DNA of 64,000 nucleotides from Peptostreptococcaceae bacterium pGA-8. GTDB taxonomy: Bacteria > Bacillota > Clostridia > Peptostreptococcales > Anaerovoracaceae. A program made the translations under genes and the position numbers. The notes beneath the pieces were generated by a model that had not been told where the DNA came from, ran no database searches, and saw nothing but the letters and a program-made list of their open reading frames with translations. Of this stretch, positions 24,936 through 34,477 are shown piece by piece. The stretch's first letter is position 1; the number at the start of each line of letters is the position of its first letter. The DNA lies in contig FONK01000004.1 of assembly GCA_900112915.1 (NCBI GenBank), forward strand, positions 1 to 64,000. Direction: 5' to 3'.

Positions 24936-26831
24936 TTAAAATTGACTGTTGTAAAGGTTGGCATAAAAGCCCCCCTTTTTCATTAATTCCTTGTGATTTC
25001 CCTGCTCTACAATATCACCATTGTCAATTACAAGAATCTTATCAGCTGATTTAATGGTCGAAAGCCTGTGGGCAATTACAAGGCTGGTTTTTCCGTGAGC
25101 AAGTCTGTCCATGGCAATTTGAATGAGCAGTTCGGTTCTTGTATCTACAGAGCTTGTCGCTTCATCAAGTATCAAAATAGGGGCGTCCTCCAGAACGGCT
25201 CTTGCAATGGTCAAAAGCTGTTTCTGCCCTTGAGAAATGGAGCTGCCCTCGCCGGAAAGCTCAGTGTCATATCCATGAGGCAGTGCAGAAATGAATTTAT
25301 CTGCGTAAGCTATATATGAAGCTTTTCTGATATCCTCCATACTTGCATTTTCTTTGCCATAGCTTATGTTTTCGGCTATCGTGCCGGTAAAGAGCCAAGC
25401 GTCCTGAAGAACCATTGAAATATTCCCTCGCAAGGTATTTCTGTCCATATTGGCGATGTCTTTACCATCAATGAGTATTCTGCCGCTTTTTAAGGGGTAA
25501 AAGCCCATCAGCAGCTTCACAAGGGTAGTCTTACCGGCTCCGGTTGGACCGACTATGGCAATTTTGTCTCCGGGATTTATTTCACAATTGAAGTTTTTTA
25601 TAACCAAATCCTCCCCATAGCCGAAGCTGACATCTTCAAAGGTTATTTTGCCTTTAAAAGTTTCATCTCCGTGGGCATCCTCCCGGTCTGCCTTTGAGAG
25701 CTGTTCAGGTTTAATCGAAGCAGCTTTCTCAGCTTGTAAGAGAGAAGGGTCTTCATCCTCCTCCAGAAACTGGAAAATACGCTCTGCGGCAGCAGCGGTT
25801 GACTGAAGCACATTTGCCACATTGGCAACTACAGACAGTGGTCGTGTGAAGGATCTGATGTATTGAATAAAGGCTTGAACACTTCCTATAGTAATCCTTC
25901 TTCCGATAATCATATAGCCCCCAACTATGCAAACTATTACATATGTTATGTTGCTGACAAAAGAGGAAAGGGGCATCATAATTGATGAGAGAAACTGGGA
26001 TTTCCAGCCGGCCTCTTTAAGATTACCGTTAATTTCGGAGAATTTCTCTTTTGCCTCCTCCTCGCCGTTAAAGGCCTTAACAATAAGGTGACCGCTATAT
26101 ATTTCCTCTATATGGCTATTTGCTTTTCCAAGCAATGCTTGTTGAGCGGAGAAGTGCCCTTGAGACAGCTTGACGACTACTCTAATCAAAATAATCGATA
26201 GAGGCATGGAAAGAAATACTATTAAGGTCAACAAAGGATTAATTGAAACCATCATTATGATAACGCCCATCAGTGTCACTATGCTGGATAAAGCCTGAGA
26301 CATGCTCTCGGAGAGTGTCTGACTTACAGTTTCAACATCATTTATGAATCTGCTCTGGATTTCACCCTTGGTTTCTTTATCGAAATAGGAAAGGGGAAGT
26401 CTGTTCATCTTTTCGGACATTGCCTCACGAAGATTGTAGGTTACGTTCATGGAAATGCCGGCCAACAGCCATCCTTCAATAACACTTGCCAGCAGCTCAA
26501 GGAGATAAAGCACCAGAAGGAGTATTCCCAATTGGGCGATTCCTGAAAAGTCCACACCTGTGCCCTTTGTGACACCCTTAATAACCAGGTCGGTTGTATC
26601 GCCTAAAAGCTTTGGTGAAATTATTCCAAAAATATTAGCGGCAATACACATAATTGTTGCTAAGATAATTCTCCCCATAAAAGGTCTTAAATATTTAAGT
26701 CCCTTTTTCAAGGTGCCGGAGAAATCACAGGCCTTTTCTCCCACAAAAAAGGCGTTGGGTCCGCGCCTTGGCGGATGCCCTGAATTTGGTGAGCGTTCAG
26801 GGGATTTTTTGTTGTCATTATATTTCTTCAC
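24936..26831 (-). CDS. ABC exporter half, permease-ATPase, second subunit of a heterodimer
   Basis: The 631-residue half-transporter has an N-terminal exporter membrane domain (six helices, about 55-340) and an ATPase domain with GPTGAGKTT (Walker A), a divergent signature ISQGQKQ, and LILDEATSSVD, which keeps the catalytic Glu. It overlaps the upstream partner gene by 14 bases. Drug, peptide or lipid export is possible; the substrate is not determinable. Confidence 0.92.
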   Translation of the reverse strand: MKKYNDNKKSPERSPNSGHPPRRGPNAFFVGEKACDFSGTLKKGLKYLRPFMGRIILATIMCIAANIFGIISPKLLGDTTDLVIKGVTKGTGVDFSGIAQLGILLLVLYLLELLASVIEGWLLAGISMNVTYNLREAMSEKMNRLPLSYFDKETKGEIQSRFINDVETVSQTLSESMSQALSSIVTLMGVIIMMVSINPLLTLIVFLSMPLSIILIRVVVKLSQGHFSAQQALLGKANSHIEEIYSGHLIVKAFNGEEEAKEKFSEINGNLKEAGWKSQFLSSIMMPLSSFVSNITYVIVCIVGGYMIIGRRITIGSVQAFIQYIRSFTRPLSVVANVANVLQSTAAAAERIFQFLEEDEDPSLLQAEKAASIKPEQLSKADREDAHGDETFKGKITFEDVSFGYGEDLVIKNFNCEINPGDKIAIVGPTGAGKTTLVKLLMGFYPLKSGRILIDGKDIANMDRNTLRGNISMVLQDAWLFTGTIAENISYGKENASMEDIRKASYIAYADKFISALPHGYDTELSGEGSSISQGQKQLLTIARAVLEDAPILILDEATSSVDTRTELLIQIAMDRLAHGKTSLVIAHRLSTIKSADKILVIDNGDIVEQGNHKELMKKGGFYANLYNSQF

Positions 26832-28611
26832 TTTTTTCTTCCTCCCCTAAATCCAGCTGTGAGATGGCAATTTCTTTGTATACCCGGCAGCTTTCAAGCA
26901 GCTCTGAATGTGTTCCTGAGCCCACTATCTTTCCTTCTTCCAAAACTAAAATTTTATCAGCATCCATAATGCCGGATATTCTTTGTCCTACTAAGAGTAC
27001 AGCTTTATCTCTATAGTTTTCCTTTATGGCATGGCGCAGTTTCTTGTCCGTATTAAAATCAAGAGCACTGAAGCAATCGTCAAGAAGTAAAATTCTTGAA
27101 TTTTTAAGAAGAGCACGGGCAATGGACAGCCTTTGTCTTTGACCTCCGGAAAGATCGCTTCCTCCCTGGGATATAGTGCTTTCTGCTTTATTCTCTCTTT
27201 CATCTACGAAGTCCTTTGCCATGGCTGCCCTTAAGGCTTTATTTATGTCGGACTCTGATTTCTTATCTTTTTGTCCCAGAGTTAAATTCTCACGAATGGA
27301 GCCGCTAAAAAGGCTGCTGCTTTGAGGGACAAGAGATATTTCCTCCCTAAGCTTATAGAGAGACATTTCTTTTATATTTGTTCCATTTACAAAAATATCG
27401 CCTGAGCTTGGGTCGTAAAATCTGGGAATAAGGTTTATAATAGAAGTCTTTCCGCTACCGGTAGAGCCTATAATTGCCACAGTTTCCCCGGGCTTTATTG
27501 AAAAACTGATGTTAGAAAGAGCCTTGCCCGATGCCTTCGGATAAGTGAAGTCTACAGCCCTAAATTCGAGGGCAGGCTTATTGCTCCCTCTGCCTGAAGC
27601 TTGAATAGCTTCGCTTAAATCCCTTGATTCAGCGTCAGAGCTGTTATCCTCAATTATGGTTTCGGTTTCCAACACCTGACCTATTCTCTTCATGGAGACC
27701 ATGGCTCTTGGTACCAAAATAAAAATTACCGTTAAAAAAACAAAGCTCATGATAACCAAGGTTGTGTACTGGATAAATGCGGGAATCTGCCCGACCTTAA
27801 GTGAGCCGGAAATAACGAATTTTGAGCCTACCCAAACTACAGCTAAGGTTGTAACCTCCATTATAAAAAACAGTATCGGCATCATTGTGCTCATGGCTCT
27901 GCTTATGAAGAGATTAATACTCCTGTATTCATCATTCACCCTGCCGAAACGCTTTTCTTCTCGCTTCTCGGTTCTAAAGGCTCTTACAACCTGGTTTCCG
28001 GAAAGCCTTTCGCCTATTATTAAATTTAGCTTGTCAAGAATTTTTTGCACCCTCTCGAATTTGGAAATTGTGGTTACAAAAATAACGGCAATAACTCCGA
28101 ATATTGCTATCAAGGAAAGCAAAATTACACTACCGAGACCCACATTAGTTCTGATGGCTTGAAGCAAAGCCCCTACACCCATAAGTGGAGCAAAGGCCGC
28201 CATCCTCATAAACATTACGGTAGTCTGCTGAATTTGCTGTATATCGCCCGTTGTCCGGGTAATTAGGCTCGGCGCACCGAAGCTGCCCATTTCATAAGGG
28301 CCGAAGGATGTGACCTTGGTAAAAATTCCTTCCCGCAAGTCAGCGGCAACATAGGCGGATACCTTTGCAGCAAAAAAGCCGCATGTCACGGCGGATAGAC
28401 TTGCCAGGGCTGTAATTATAATCATGACTGCCCCTGTTTTGTATATGTATCCTATGTTTTCTTCTAATATGCCGTTGTCGATAATGTCTGCCATTAAGGC
28501 AGGTAGTGCCAGCTCACCGGCAACTCTCCCTATTAGAAATATCATGGCAAGAATAATCCATTTCCTATAGGGCTTATAAAATTGTAATACTGTTCTTATT
28601 TCTTTTTCCAT
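26818..28611 (-). CDS. ABC exporter half with degenerate ATP site, first subunit of the heterodimer
   Basis: This 597-residue half-transporter has six membrane helices (about 15-300) and an ATPase domain with GSTGSGKTS, a consensus signature LSGGQRQRLS, and LLLDDCFSALD, where Asp replaces the catalytic Glu. With the partner's consensus Walker B and divergent signature, this gives one active and one degenerate site, as in TM287/288 and BmrCD exporters. It is the first gene of the minus-strand set and diverges from the cytidylate-kinase-like gene. Confidence 0.92.
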   Translation of the reverse strand: MEKEIRTVLQFYKPYRKWIILAMIFLIGRVAGELALPALMADIIDNGILEENIGYIYKTGAVMIIITALASLSAVTCGFFAAKVSAYVAADLREGIFTKVTSFGPYEMGSFGAPSLITRTTGDIQQIQQTTVMFMRMAAFAPLMGVGALLQAIRTNVGLGSVILLSLIAIFGVIAVIFVTTISKFERVQKILDKLNLIIGERLSGNQVVRAFRTEKREEKRFGRVNDEYRSINLFISRAMSTMMPILFFIMEVTTLAVVWVGSKFVISGSLKVGQIPAFIQYTTLVIMSFVFLTVIFILVPRAMVSMKRIGQVLETETIIEDNSSDAESRDLSEAIQASGRGSNKPALEFRAVDFTYPKASGKALSNISFSIKPGETVAIIGSTGSGKTSIINLIPRFYDPSSGDIFVNGTNIKEMSLYKLREEISLVPQSSSLFSGSIRENLTLGQKDKKSESDINKALRAAMAKDFVDERENKAESTISQGGSDLSGGQRQRLSIARALLKNSRILLLDDCFSALDFNTDKKLRHAIKENYRDKAVLLVGQRISGIMDADKILVLEEGKIVGSGTHSELLESCRVYKEIAISQLDLGEEEKSEEI

Positions 28612-28713
28612 GGTGAATATATACCCCGAATAAGTGAGAAATAATTAAGTAAATAATGGAGTTTTTTCTCTATTTAGTGTATAATATATAAAATATATTT
28701 ATGGGAGGTAATC

Positions 28714-29325
28714 ATGAAGAATTTAGTCACCATCAGCAGACAGTTTGGAAGCGGTGGAAGAATTATCGGAAAGCTGGTTGCTGAACGCCTTAATGTTGAT
28801 TTCTACGATAAGGAAATCATAAATATGGCAGCTGAGGAGAGTGGACTTGCTGTGAAGATGCTGGAAGGTGAAGAGCTTAGAGCGAAAAACAGTTTCACCT
28901 ACGGTCTTGCTTCGGCCATTACTATGGCAGACTCCCTTACTTTAGAACCCCTTAGCATTAATGAGAAGGCTTTTCTTGCCCAATATAAAGTCATTGAAGA
29001 AATCGGCAGGAAGGGCAGCGGCGTAATTGTAGGTCGTTGTGCAGATTTTGTGCTGAGAGATGTTCCGGGAGTAACAAATATATTTATCTGCGGTGAAAAG
29101 GAAGACCGAATTAGAAGATGTATTGAAGAATATGGCGAAGACTCAGGAAAAATTGAAGCATTGGTTGCTTCCTATGATAAGGCAAGAGAGCATTATTATA
29201 ATTATCATACGGACTTTAAATGGGGAGCAATTCAAAATTACAATATGGCACTGAATTCAAGCTATATCAGCTATGATGAAGCAGCAAACCTGATAGTGGA
29301 ATATGTAAAAAACAGGAGGTATTAG
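28714..29325 (+). CDS. Cytidylate-kinase-like protein
   Basis: The 203-residue P-loop protein has FGSGGRIIGK at residues 11-20 and YDKEIINMAAEESGL, matching the cytidylate kinase-like family (PF13189) rather than classical Cmk. VIVGRCADFVLRD and the Arg-rich lid region EDRIRRCIEEYGED are also visible. Phosphotransfer to a nucleotide or related molecule is likely, the substrate unproven. ATG 28714 follows GGGAGG. It is followed after two bases by a small membrane protein and then metG. Confidence 0.88.
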   Translation: MKNLVTISRQFGSGGRIIGKLVAERLNVDFYDKEIINMAAEESGLAVKMLEGEELRAKNSFTYGLASAITMADSLTLEPLSINEKAFLAQYKVIEEIGRKGSGVIVGRCADFVLRDVPGVTNIFICGEKEDRIRRCIEEYGEDSGKIEALVASYDKAREHYYNYHTDFKWGAIQNYNMALNSSYISYDEAANLIVEYVKNRRY

Positions 29326-29327
29326 AA

Positions 29328-29561
29328 ATGTTATTTAGAAAAGCAAAGGTTAAGGAAGCAAACGAAGCTGAGGTAATCAAAAAGAGTGATTTAAAGAAGG
29401 CCGGTAAGGTTGCGCTTGGAATTCTGGGTGTCGGCATTCTGGCAGGATCAGCTTTAGTTATCGGTATGAACAGTGTTATGAAGAAGGTCTTCATCAATGA
29501 AGAATGGCCGGATGAGGAATGGTCAGGTGAGGACTGGACTGATGAGGATATTGAGGGCTAA
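29328..29561 (+). CDS. Small single-helix membrane protein with acidic tryptophan-repeat tail
   Basis: ATG 29328 follows ACAGGAGG at the end of the kinase-like gene. The 77 residues have a basic N-terminus, one Gly-rich membrane helix (about 27-48) and the tail NEEWPDEEWSGEDWTDEDIE, in which Trp60, Trp65 and Trp70 recur every five residues among acidic ones. No family is recognised. It is probably co-transcribed with its neighbours. Confidence 0.7.
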   Translation: MLFRKAKVKEANEAEVIKKSDLKKAGKVALGILGVGILAGSALVIGMNSVMKKVFINEEWPDEEWSGEDWTDEDIEG

Positions 29562-29598
29562 AAATTAAGCCTTGTTACTTTGGAAAGGAATGGAAGGA

Positions 29599-31518
29599 AT
29601 GACAGAAAAAAAGGGAACTTATTATATAACTACGCCGATTTATTATCCTAGCAGCAATCTGCATATCGGGCATACATATTGTACTGTAATGGCCGATGCG
29701 ATGGCGAGATTTAAGAGGCTTACAGGCTATGATGTAAGATTCCTTACCGGGACTGACGAACATGGACAGAAGATTCAGACCATTGCTCAGGAAAAGGGAA
29801 AAACACCTCAGGAATATGTAGATGGAGTTGTTGACGGTATTAAGAAGCTATGGGAAACTATGGAAATTTCCTATGACGACTTCATTAGAACAACAGAAGA
29901 GCGCCATGTTAAACGTGTTCAGGATATCTTTATGAAGCTTTATGAAAAGGGTGATATCTATAGGGGTGAATACGAAGGCTTGTACTGCACACCATGCGAA
30001 AGCTTTTGGACTGAAAGTCAGCTTGTAGACGGAAAATGCCCTGACTGTGGAAGAGAAGTACATAAGGCTAAGGAGGATGCATATTTCTTCAGATTATCCA
30101 AGTACGGTGACAGACTGATTGACCTGTTTGAGAATAATCCGGAGTTTTTACAGCCGGACACAAGAAGAAATGAGATGATTGCATTTGTAAAACAGGGGCT
30201 TGATGACCTCTGTATTTCAAGGACATCCTTTGACTGGGGAATTAAGGTGCCTCTTGATGAAAAGCATGTAATTTATGTATGGCTTGACGCTCTTACAAAC
30301 TATATTACGGCATTAGGCTATCCTGAATCCTCAGAACTTTATGATAGATATTGGCCTGCAAATGTTCATTTAGTCGGAAAGGAAATAGTTAGATTTCATT
30401 CTGTTATTTGGCCTGCAATTTTAATGTCTCTTGACATCCCGTTGCCAAAGCAGGTTTTAGGCCACGGCTGGCTTCTTCTTGAGGGCGGGAAAATGTCAAA
30501 GTCAAAGGGGAATGTTGTTGATCCTGTAACTTTAATTGACAGATACGGAATTGATGCTCTTAAGTATTTCTTGCTCAGAGAGTATACATTCGGTCAGGAT
30601 GGAGTCTTCACCAATGAAGTGATGCTTAAGAGAATGAATTATGACTTGGCAAATGACTTAGGCAATCTTGTTTCAAGAACTATTTCCATGATTGAAAAAT
30701 ATAATGGCGGCATTGTTCCTGACAGCAAGCTTTCCGATGCCTTTGATGATGATTTAAAGAGTGTTGCCCTTGGTGCTGCCGGTAAGGTCGAAGCACACAT
30801 GGATAAATTTGCATTTCACATGGCGCTTGAAGAAATTTGGATCCTGGTAAGGCGTGCAAATAAATATATTGACGAAAAAATGCCTTGGGCATTGGCAAAG
30901 GATCCTGAGCAGAAGGATAATTTAGATACATGTCTGCACAATTTATCTGAATCAATCAGAATCATATCGATACTAATATATCCATTTATGCATTCAACAT
31001 CTGATGCAATTAGAAAGCAGATGGGACTTTGGTATGCCGATGTTGTTTGGGAAGATGCATCAACCTTTGAAATGATGTACCAAGAGAAGGTAAAGAAGGG
31101 AAATCCTATATTCCCGAGGTTGGACATTGCAAAGGAAATTGAAGAGCTGGAAGCATTGAATAATGCACCTAAAGAAGAGAATATACCGCTTGAGCTTAAG
31201 CCGGCAATTGAGTATGACGATTTTGACAAAATTGACTTTAGAGTCGGAACTGTTTTGTCAGCAGAAAAACATCCAAAGGCAGATAGATTGTTGGTTTTCC
31301 GGATTAAGATGGGAACTGAGCGACGCCAGGTCATCTCAGGTGTCGCCGATGACTTCACCCCTGAAGAAATGGTCGGAAAGAAGGTAATTGTTGTTGCCAA
31401 CCTGAAACCGAGAAAGCTAAGAGGTCTTGAATCAAAAGGAATGCTTCTATTTGCAGATAATGGTAAAAGGTGTGAAATCGTTACAACTGTTGCCGAAGAT
31501 GGCAATGTAGTAAGCTAG
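29599..31518 (+). CDS. metG: Methionyl-tRNA synthetase with C-terminal tRNA-binding domain
   Basis: ATG 29599 gives [18 protein letters not shown], the usual start, with GGAAAGGA about nine bases upstream. HIGH is present as [14 protein letters not shown] as [10 protein letters not shown], and the zinc knuckle as CTPCESFW with CPDCGRE. The last 110 residues are an EMAP/Trbp111-type domain ([20 protein letters not shown]). At 639 residues it is the full long form. The earlier TTG at 29572 would add nine atypical residues. Confidence 0.96.
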   Translation: MTEKKGTYYITTPIYYPSSNLHIGHTYCTVMADAMARFKRLTGYDVRFLTGTDEHGQKIQTIAQEKGKTPQEYVDGVVDGIKKLWETMEISYDDFIRTTEERHVKRVQDIFMKLYEKGDIYRGEYEGLYCTPCESFWTESQLVDGKCPDCGREVHKAKEDAYFFRLSKYGDRLIDLFENNPEFLQPDTRRNEMIAFVKQGLDDLCISRTSFDWGIKVPLDEKHVIYVWLDALTNYITALGYPESSELYDRYWPANVHLVGKEIVRFHSVIWPAILMSLDIPLPKQVLGHGWLLLEGGKMSKSKGNVVDPVTLIDRYGIDALKYFLLREYTFGQDGVFTNEVMLKRMNYDLANDLGNLVSRTISMIEKYNGGIVPDSKLSDAFDDDLKSVALGAAGKVEAHMDKFAFHMALEEIWILVRRANKYIDEKMPWALAKDPEQKDNLDTCLHNLSESIRIISILIYPFMHSTSDAIRKQMGLWYADVVWEDASTFEMMYQEKVKKGNPIFPRLDIAKEIEELEALNNAPKEENIPLELKPAIEYDDFDKIDFRVGTVLSAEKHPKADRLLVFRIKMGTERRQVISGVADDFTPEEMVGKKVIVVANLKPRKLRGLESKGMLLFADNGKRCEIVTTVAEDGNVVS

Positions 31519-31536
31519 AAAGAGTCGGAATAAATT

Positions 31537-32367
31537 ATGCTGTTTGATTCACATGCACATATAAATTATGAAAGCTATACCGATGAAGAACGAGCTGCCT
31601 TGGCGGAAGAGATATCACAATCTGATGTTAAATATGTAATGGACATCGGATGTGATTTAGGCAGCTCTCTTCAGGCTGTAAAGGATGCAGGGGAATATCC
31701 TTGGTGCTATGCCGTTGTCGGATGCCACCCCCATGAAGTAAAGTATATGGACGATATGACCTTGGAGCTCATTTCCGGTCTGACAAAAAAGCCGAAGGTC
31801 AAGGCAATTGGCGAAATTGGCTTGGACTATCACTATGACTTCAGTCCGAGGGAAGAACAGAGAGAATGGTTTAGAAAACAAATCAGGCTTGCCAATGAGC
31901 TCAGACTTCCTATTGTAATTCACTCAAGGGAAGCTTCCATGGATACCATGGATATTTTAAAGGAGGAGAGGGCCTTTTCCGAGGAAAGAAAAAGCTGGTT
32001 TCCAAAGAGACCCGGGCTTAATGGAGAAATGGTGGACGATGCCAGAGTTTTATTGCACTGCTACTCGGGAAGCGCTGAAGAGGCCTGGCAATATGTAAAG
32101 CTGGGCGGAACTATTTCTATGGCAGGACCGTTGACTTTTAAGAACAATAAAAAGGGAGTTCTTGTTGCAACTAAAATTCCTATTGAATTTTTACTCGTGG
32201 AGACAGATTCTCCTTATTTGGCACCGGAGCCCCACCGGGGAAAAAAGAATAAGTCGGTTTATGTGGAGTATACAGCAAGGAGACTAGCTGCAATAAAAGG
32301 GCTGACTTATGAAGAGGTCTGTGCTGAAACCACTGCAAATGCAAAGAGATTTTTCAATATAGACTAG
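31537..32367 (+). CDS. tatD: TatD-family metal-dependent DNase
   Basis: The TIM-barrel hydrolase motifs are all visible: DSHAHINYES at the N-terminus, AIGEIGLDYHYD, IVIHSREA, VLLHCYSGS and ETDSPYLAPEPHRGKKN. The protein has 276 residues; a short insertion (EERKSWFPKRPGLNGEMVD) separates the Ser/Arg helix from the HCYSG strand. It follows metG by 18 bases, a common Firmicute pair. Nuclease activity on DNA ends is known for the family. Confidence 0.94.
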   Translation: MLFDSHAHINYESYTDEERAALAEEISQSDVKYVMDIGCDLGSSLQAVKDAGEYPWCYAVVGCHPHEVKYMDDMTLELISGLTKKPKVKAIGEIGLDYHYDFSPREEQREWFRKQIRLANELRLPIVIHSREASMDTMDILKEERAFSEERKSWFPKRPGLNGEMVDDARVLLHCYSGSAEEAWQYVKLGGTISMAGPLTFKNNKKGVLVATKIPIEFLLVETDSPYLAPEPHRGKKNKSVYVEYTARRLAAIKGLTYEEVCAETTANAKRFFNID

Positions 32368-32393
32368 AACGGCAAAATAAAAGAAGGCAGAAT

Positions 32394-33494
32394 ATGAGAT
32401 TGAACGAGGCAAATGAGAGTTTAAGTATGAATAGAAGGTCAACTCTACTAAAAAAGGTTTGGATAATATCAGTTATTGCAGTCTTAATTATTTCAAGCCT
32501 ATCTGCTTGTGCTGCTAAAAAATCAGAAGATAAGACCGCAGCTGAAAAGGAAGATATAAGCAGGGAGGCTGAGGAGGATGCAGCTCATATTACAGTAGGC
32601 GTGAAGGGCAGCGAGATAACCATAGTAAAAGAAGGGGAGCCCTATATTGAATCCGGAGCCTATGGTATTGATGACAGAACAGGTGCAATCAAGACATATG
32701 AAACCTCAGGAAAGGTTAATTCACAAAAGCCCGGAGAGTATACGGTGGAATATAAGTTTAAGTCAGGCAAGGGCGAAAAATCTATAAAGAGGACTGTAAA
32801 GGTTGTAAAAGCAAATGAGTATAAGGCAAATACCGGTGGAATTCCTGTTTTGATGTACCATTTCGTATATACCGATAATGATGTGCCTGCAAACCTAAAC
32901 TCCAACTATATTAAAGATACTGATTTAGATGCACATCTCAATTATCTAAAGTCTGAGGACTACTACTTTCCAAGCTATAAGGAGCTGAGGGCATATGTTG
33001 ATGGGAAAATTTCTCTTCCTGAAAAAAGCGTTATTTTAAGCTTTGATGACGGACAGGCGGGATTTTTAGCCTATGGAATACCTCTTCTGGAAAAACATAA
33101 GATACCCGCTACATCATTTTTTATCGGTGTAAGAGACGGTGAGGGTGTAATGAGAAGCAACGCTTCAAGATATCTTTCATATCAGTCTCACTCATATGAC
33201 ATGCATAGAGCGGGTGGAAATATCGGTCATGGTGGAAGAATAAGCGCTATGCAAATGACGGAGATTAGAGATGACCTTAAAGCCGCAGCTGATTTGGTTG
33301 CCAATAATGAGGCCTTTGCGTATCCTTTTGGAGATGTGACTGATGATGCAAGAGAGGCTGTAAGGCAGTGTGAAATAGACTGTGCCTTTACGACTGAGTA
33401 TGGCAAGGTGCATCCGGGTATGGATTTCACTATATTGCCTAGAATTAGGGTACAAGGGACAAACAGTCTGGAAGCCTTTATCGGAAGTCTCTAG
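32394..33494 (+). CDS. Lipoprotein polysaccharide deacetylase with Ig-like domain
   Basis: A signal peptide with lipobox LSACAAK (Cys about 40) is followed by a linker, an Ig-like domain of the DUF5011 type (about 62-140, GVKGSEITIVKEGEPYIESG) and a NodB deacetylase domain (about 145-366). The metal motif is SFDDGQ, with SHSYDMH supplying the His pair. The enzyme acts outside the membrane on peptidoglycan or another polysaccharide. ATG 32394 follows AGAAGG; ATG 32427 (MNRRSTLLKK) is an equally good signal-peptide start. Confidence 0.9.
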   Translation: MRLNEANESLSMNRRSTLLKKVWIISVIAVLIISSLSACAAKKSEDKTAAEKEDISREAEEDAAHITVGVKGSEITIVKEGEPYIESGAYGIDDRTGAIKTYETSGKVNSQKPGEYTVEYKFKSGKGEKSIKRTVKVVKANEYKANTGGIPVLMYHFVYTDNDVPANLNSNYIKDTDLDAHLNYLKSEDYYFPSYKELRAYVDGKISLPEKSVILSFDDGQAGFLAYGIPLLEKHKIPATSFFIGVRDGEGVMRSNASRYLSYQSHSYDMHRAGGNIGHGGRISAMQMTEIRDDLKAAADLVANNEAFAYPFGDVTDDAREAVRQCEIDCAFTTEYGKVHPGMDFTILPRIRVQGTNSLEAFIGSL

Positions 33495-33544
33495 TGTTAG
33501 ATAGAGTGAATAAAAAGTTAGCTTGCGTTAACAAATTCAACATA

Positions 33545-33573
33545 TTGACAAAATTATGTTCAACATATAGAAT
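33545..33573 (+). promoter_or_regulatory. Consensus promoter flanked by repeats, upstream of cbiM
   Basis: TTGACA 33545-33550 and TAGAAT 33568-33573 have a 17-base spacer. TTCAACATAT occurs at 33536-33545 and again at 33559-33568, covering the -35 edge and the spacer end. AACATA 33539-33544 and TATGTT 33555-33560 form an inverted repeat around the -35 box, a plausible repressor site. Confidence 0.6.
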
Positions 33574-33629
33574 GAGTTTGTGGGTGTAGGCAATATAATT
33601 TAAGGACTAATTAAGAGTTAGTAAAGTTG

Positions 33630-33657
33630 AACGCCCGGATCATACCGGGCGTTTTTT
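33630..33657 (+). terminator. Rho-independent terminator in the cbiM leader
   Basis: AACGCCCGG 33630-33638 pairs perfectly with CCGGGCGTT 33645-33653, followed by six T. It lies about 50 bases after the expected transcription start and 72 bases before the cbiM start codon. It acts either as an attenuator or as the end of a short RNA. Confidence 0.85.
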
Positions 33658-33728
33658 GCATAATTTTGCAAGTACACCTAAGTTATCTATTTATTTAAAG
33701 TATCTATTTATTTTTAAGGAGGTCAAAC

Positions 33729-33809
33729 ATGACTAAAAGATAAAAACTGATTTTCTCACTGAGTTGTGTCTTTGCGCTGGCTTTTGGTATTGTACCGACT
33801 GCAAGTGCA
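33729..33809 (+). other. cbiM: CbiM signal-peptide coding segment interrupted by TAA
   Basis: ATG 33729 has the ideal AAGGAGG at 33716-33722. It reads MTKR, then TAA at 33741-33743, then in the same frame [20 protein letters not shown] and SA directly into MHVMEGYLP at 33810. The remainder is a perfect signal peptide with an AxA-type end, so one base (AAA to TAA) would restore a normal CbiM precursor. Confidence 0.8.
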
Positions 33810-34475
33810 ATGCACGTAATGGAAGGCTATCTTCCGGTGGGACACTGTATCGCATGGGGAGCTGTAAGCATTCCTTTTGTAGTAGCAGGTTTTATTAAAA
33901 TCAAGAGAATTATTGCAGAAGACAGAAAGGCTATGACAATTCTAGCTATGGCAGGAGCCTTCGTATTCGTTTTATCATCGCTTAAGATTCCTTCAGTAAC
34001 AGGAAGCTGTTCACATATGACAGGAACAGGTCTTGGCGCTATTTTATTCGGCGCTGCACCGGTAAGTGTTCTTGGTCTAATCGTACTGATTTTCCAGACA
34101 CTTCTTCTTGCTCACGGTGGACTGACTACCTTGGGAGCAAATACCTTCTCCATGGCAATTGCAGGTCCGTTCCTGACTGCCGGAATTTATGCAATTTGCA
34201 AAAAAGCCAATATGAATAAGTCAGTATCTGTATTCCTTGCAGCAGCTTTGGGTGACCTGTTCACATACTGCATTACAAGCGTACAGCTTGCTGTTGCTTA
34301 TCCATCAGAAGCAGGTGGAGTAATGGCATCATTCGGAAAGTTCTTAGGCTTATTCGCAACTACTCAGGTACCTCTGGCAATTATTGAAGGTATTCTTTCA
34401 GTATTAATTGTTATGGCTCTTGAAACATATGCAAAACCAGAGTTAAGAGCTATCGGTTTTAATAAGGAGGCATAA
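33810..34475 (+). CDS. cbiM: CbiM, substrate-capture component of the cobalt/nickel ECF importer
   Basis: The 221 residues from ATG 33810 start [13 protein letters not shown], exactly the mature CbiM N-terminus whose Met1-His2 loop binds the metal. [12 protein letters not shown] and [16 protein letters not shown] are the other conserved loops, with about six membrane helices. Upstream, the signal peptide is interrupted by a stop (see 33729-33809). The product would come from internal initiation at 33810, which has no ribosome binding site, or from readthrough. The cbiN, cbiQ and cbiO genes follow and look intact. Confidence 0.85.
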   Translation: MHVMEGYLPVGHCIAWGAVSIPFVVAGFIKIKRIIAEDRKAMTILAMAGAFVFVLSSLKIPSVTGSCSHMTGTGLGAILFGAAPVSVLGLIVLIFQTLLLAHGGLTTLGANTFSMAIAGPFLTAGIYAICKKANMNKSVSVFLAAALGDLFTYCITSVQLAVAYPSEAGGVMASFGKFLGLFATTQVPLAIIEGILSVLIVMALETYAKPELRAIGFNKEA

Positions 34476-34477
34476 TA

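Noticed and set aside
33574-33660. Cobalamin or NiCo riboswitch ahead of cbiM
   Set aside because: The leader is too short for a cobalamin riboswitch and lacks the conserved blocks; no NiCo-type four-way junction could be built.
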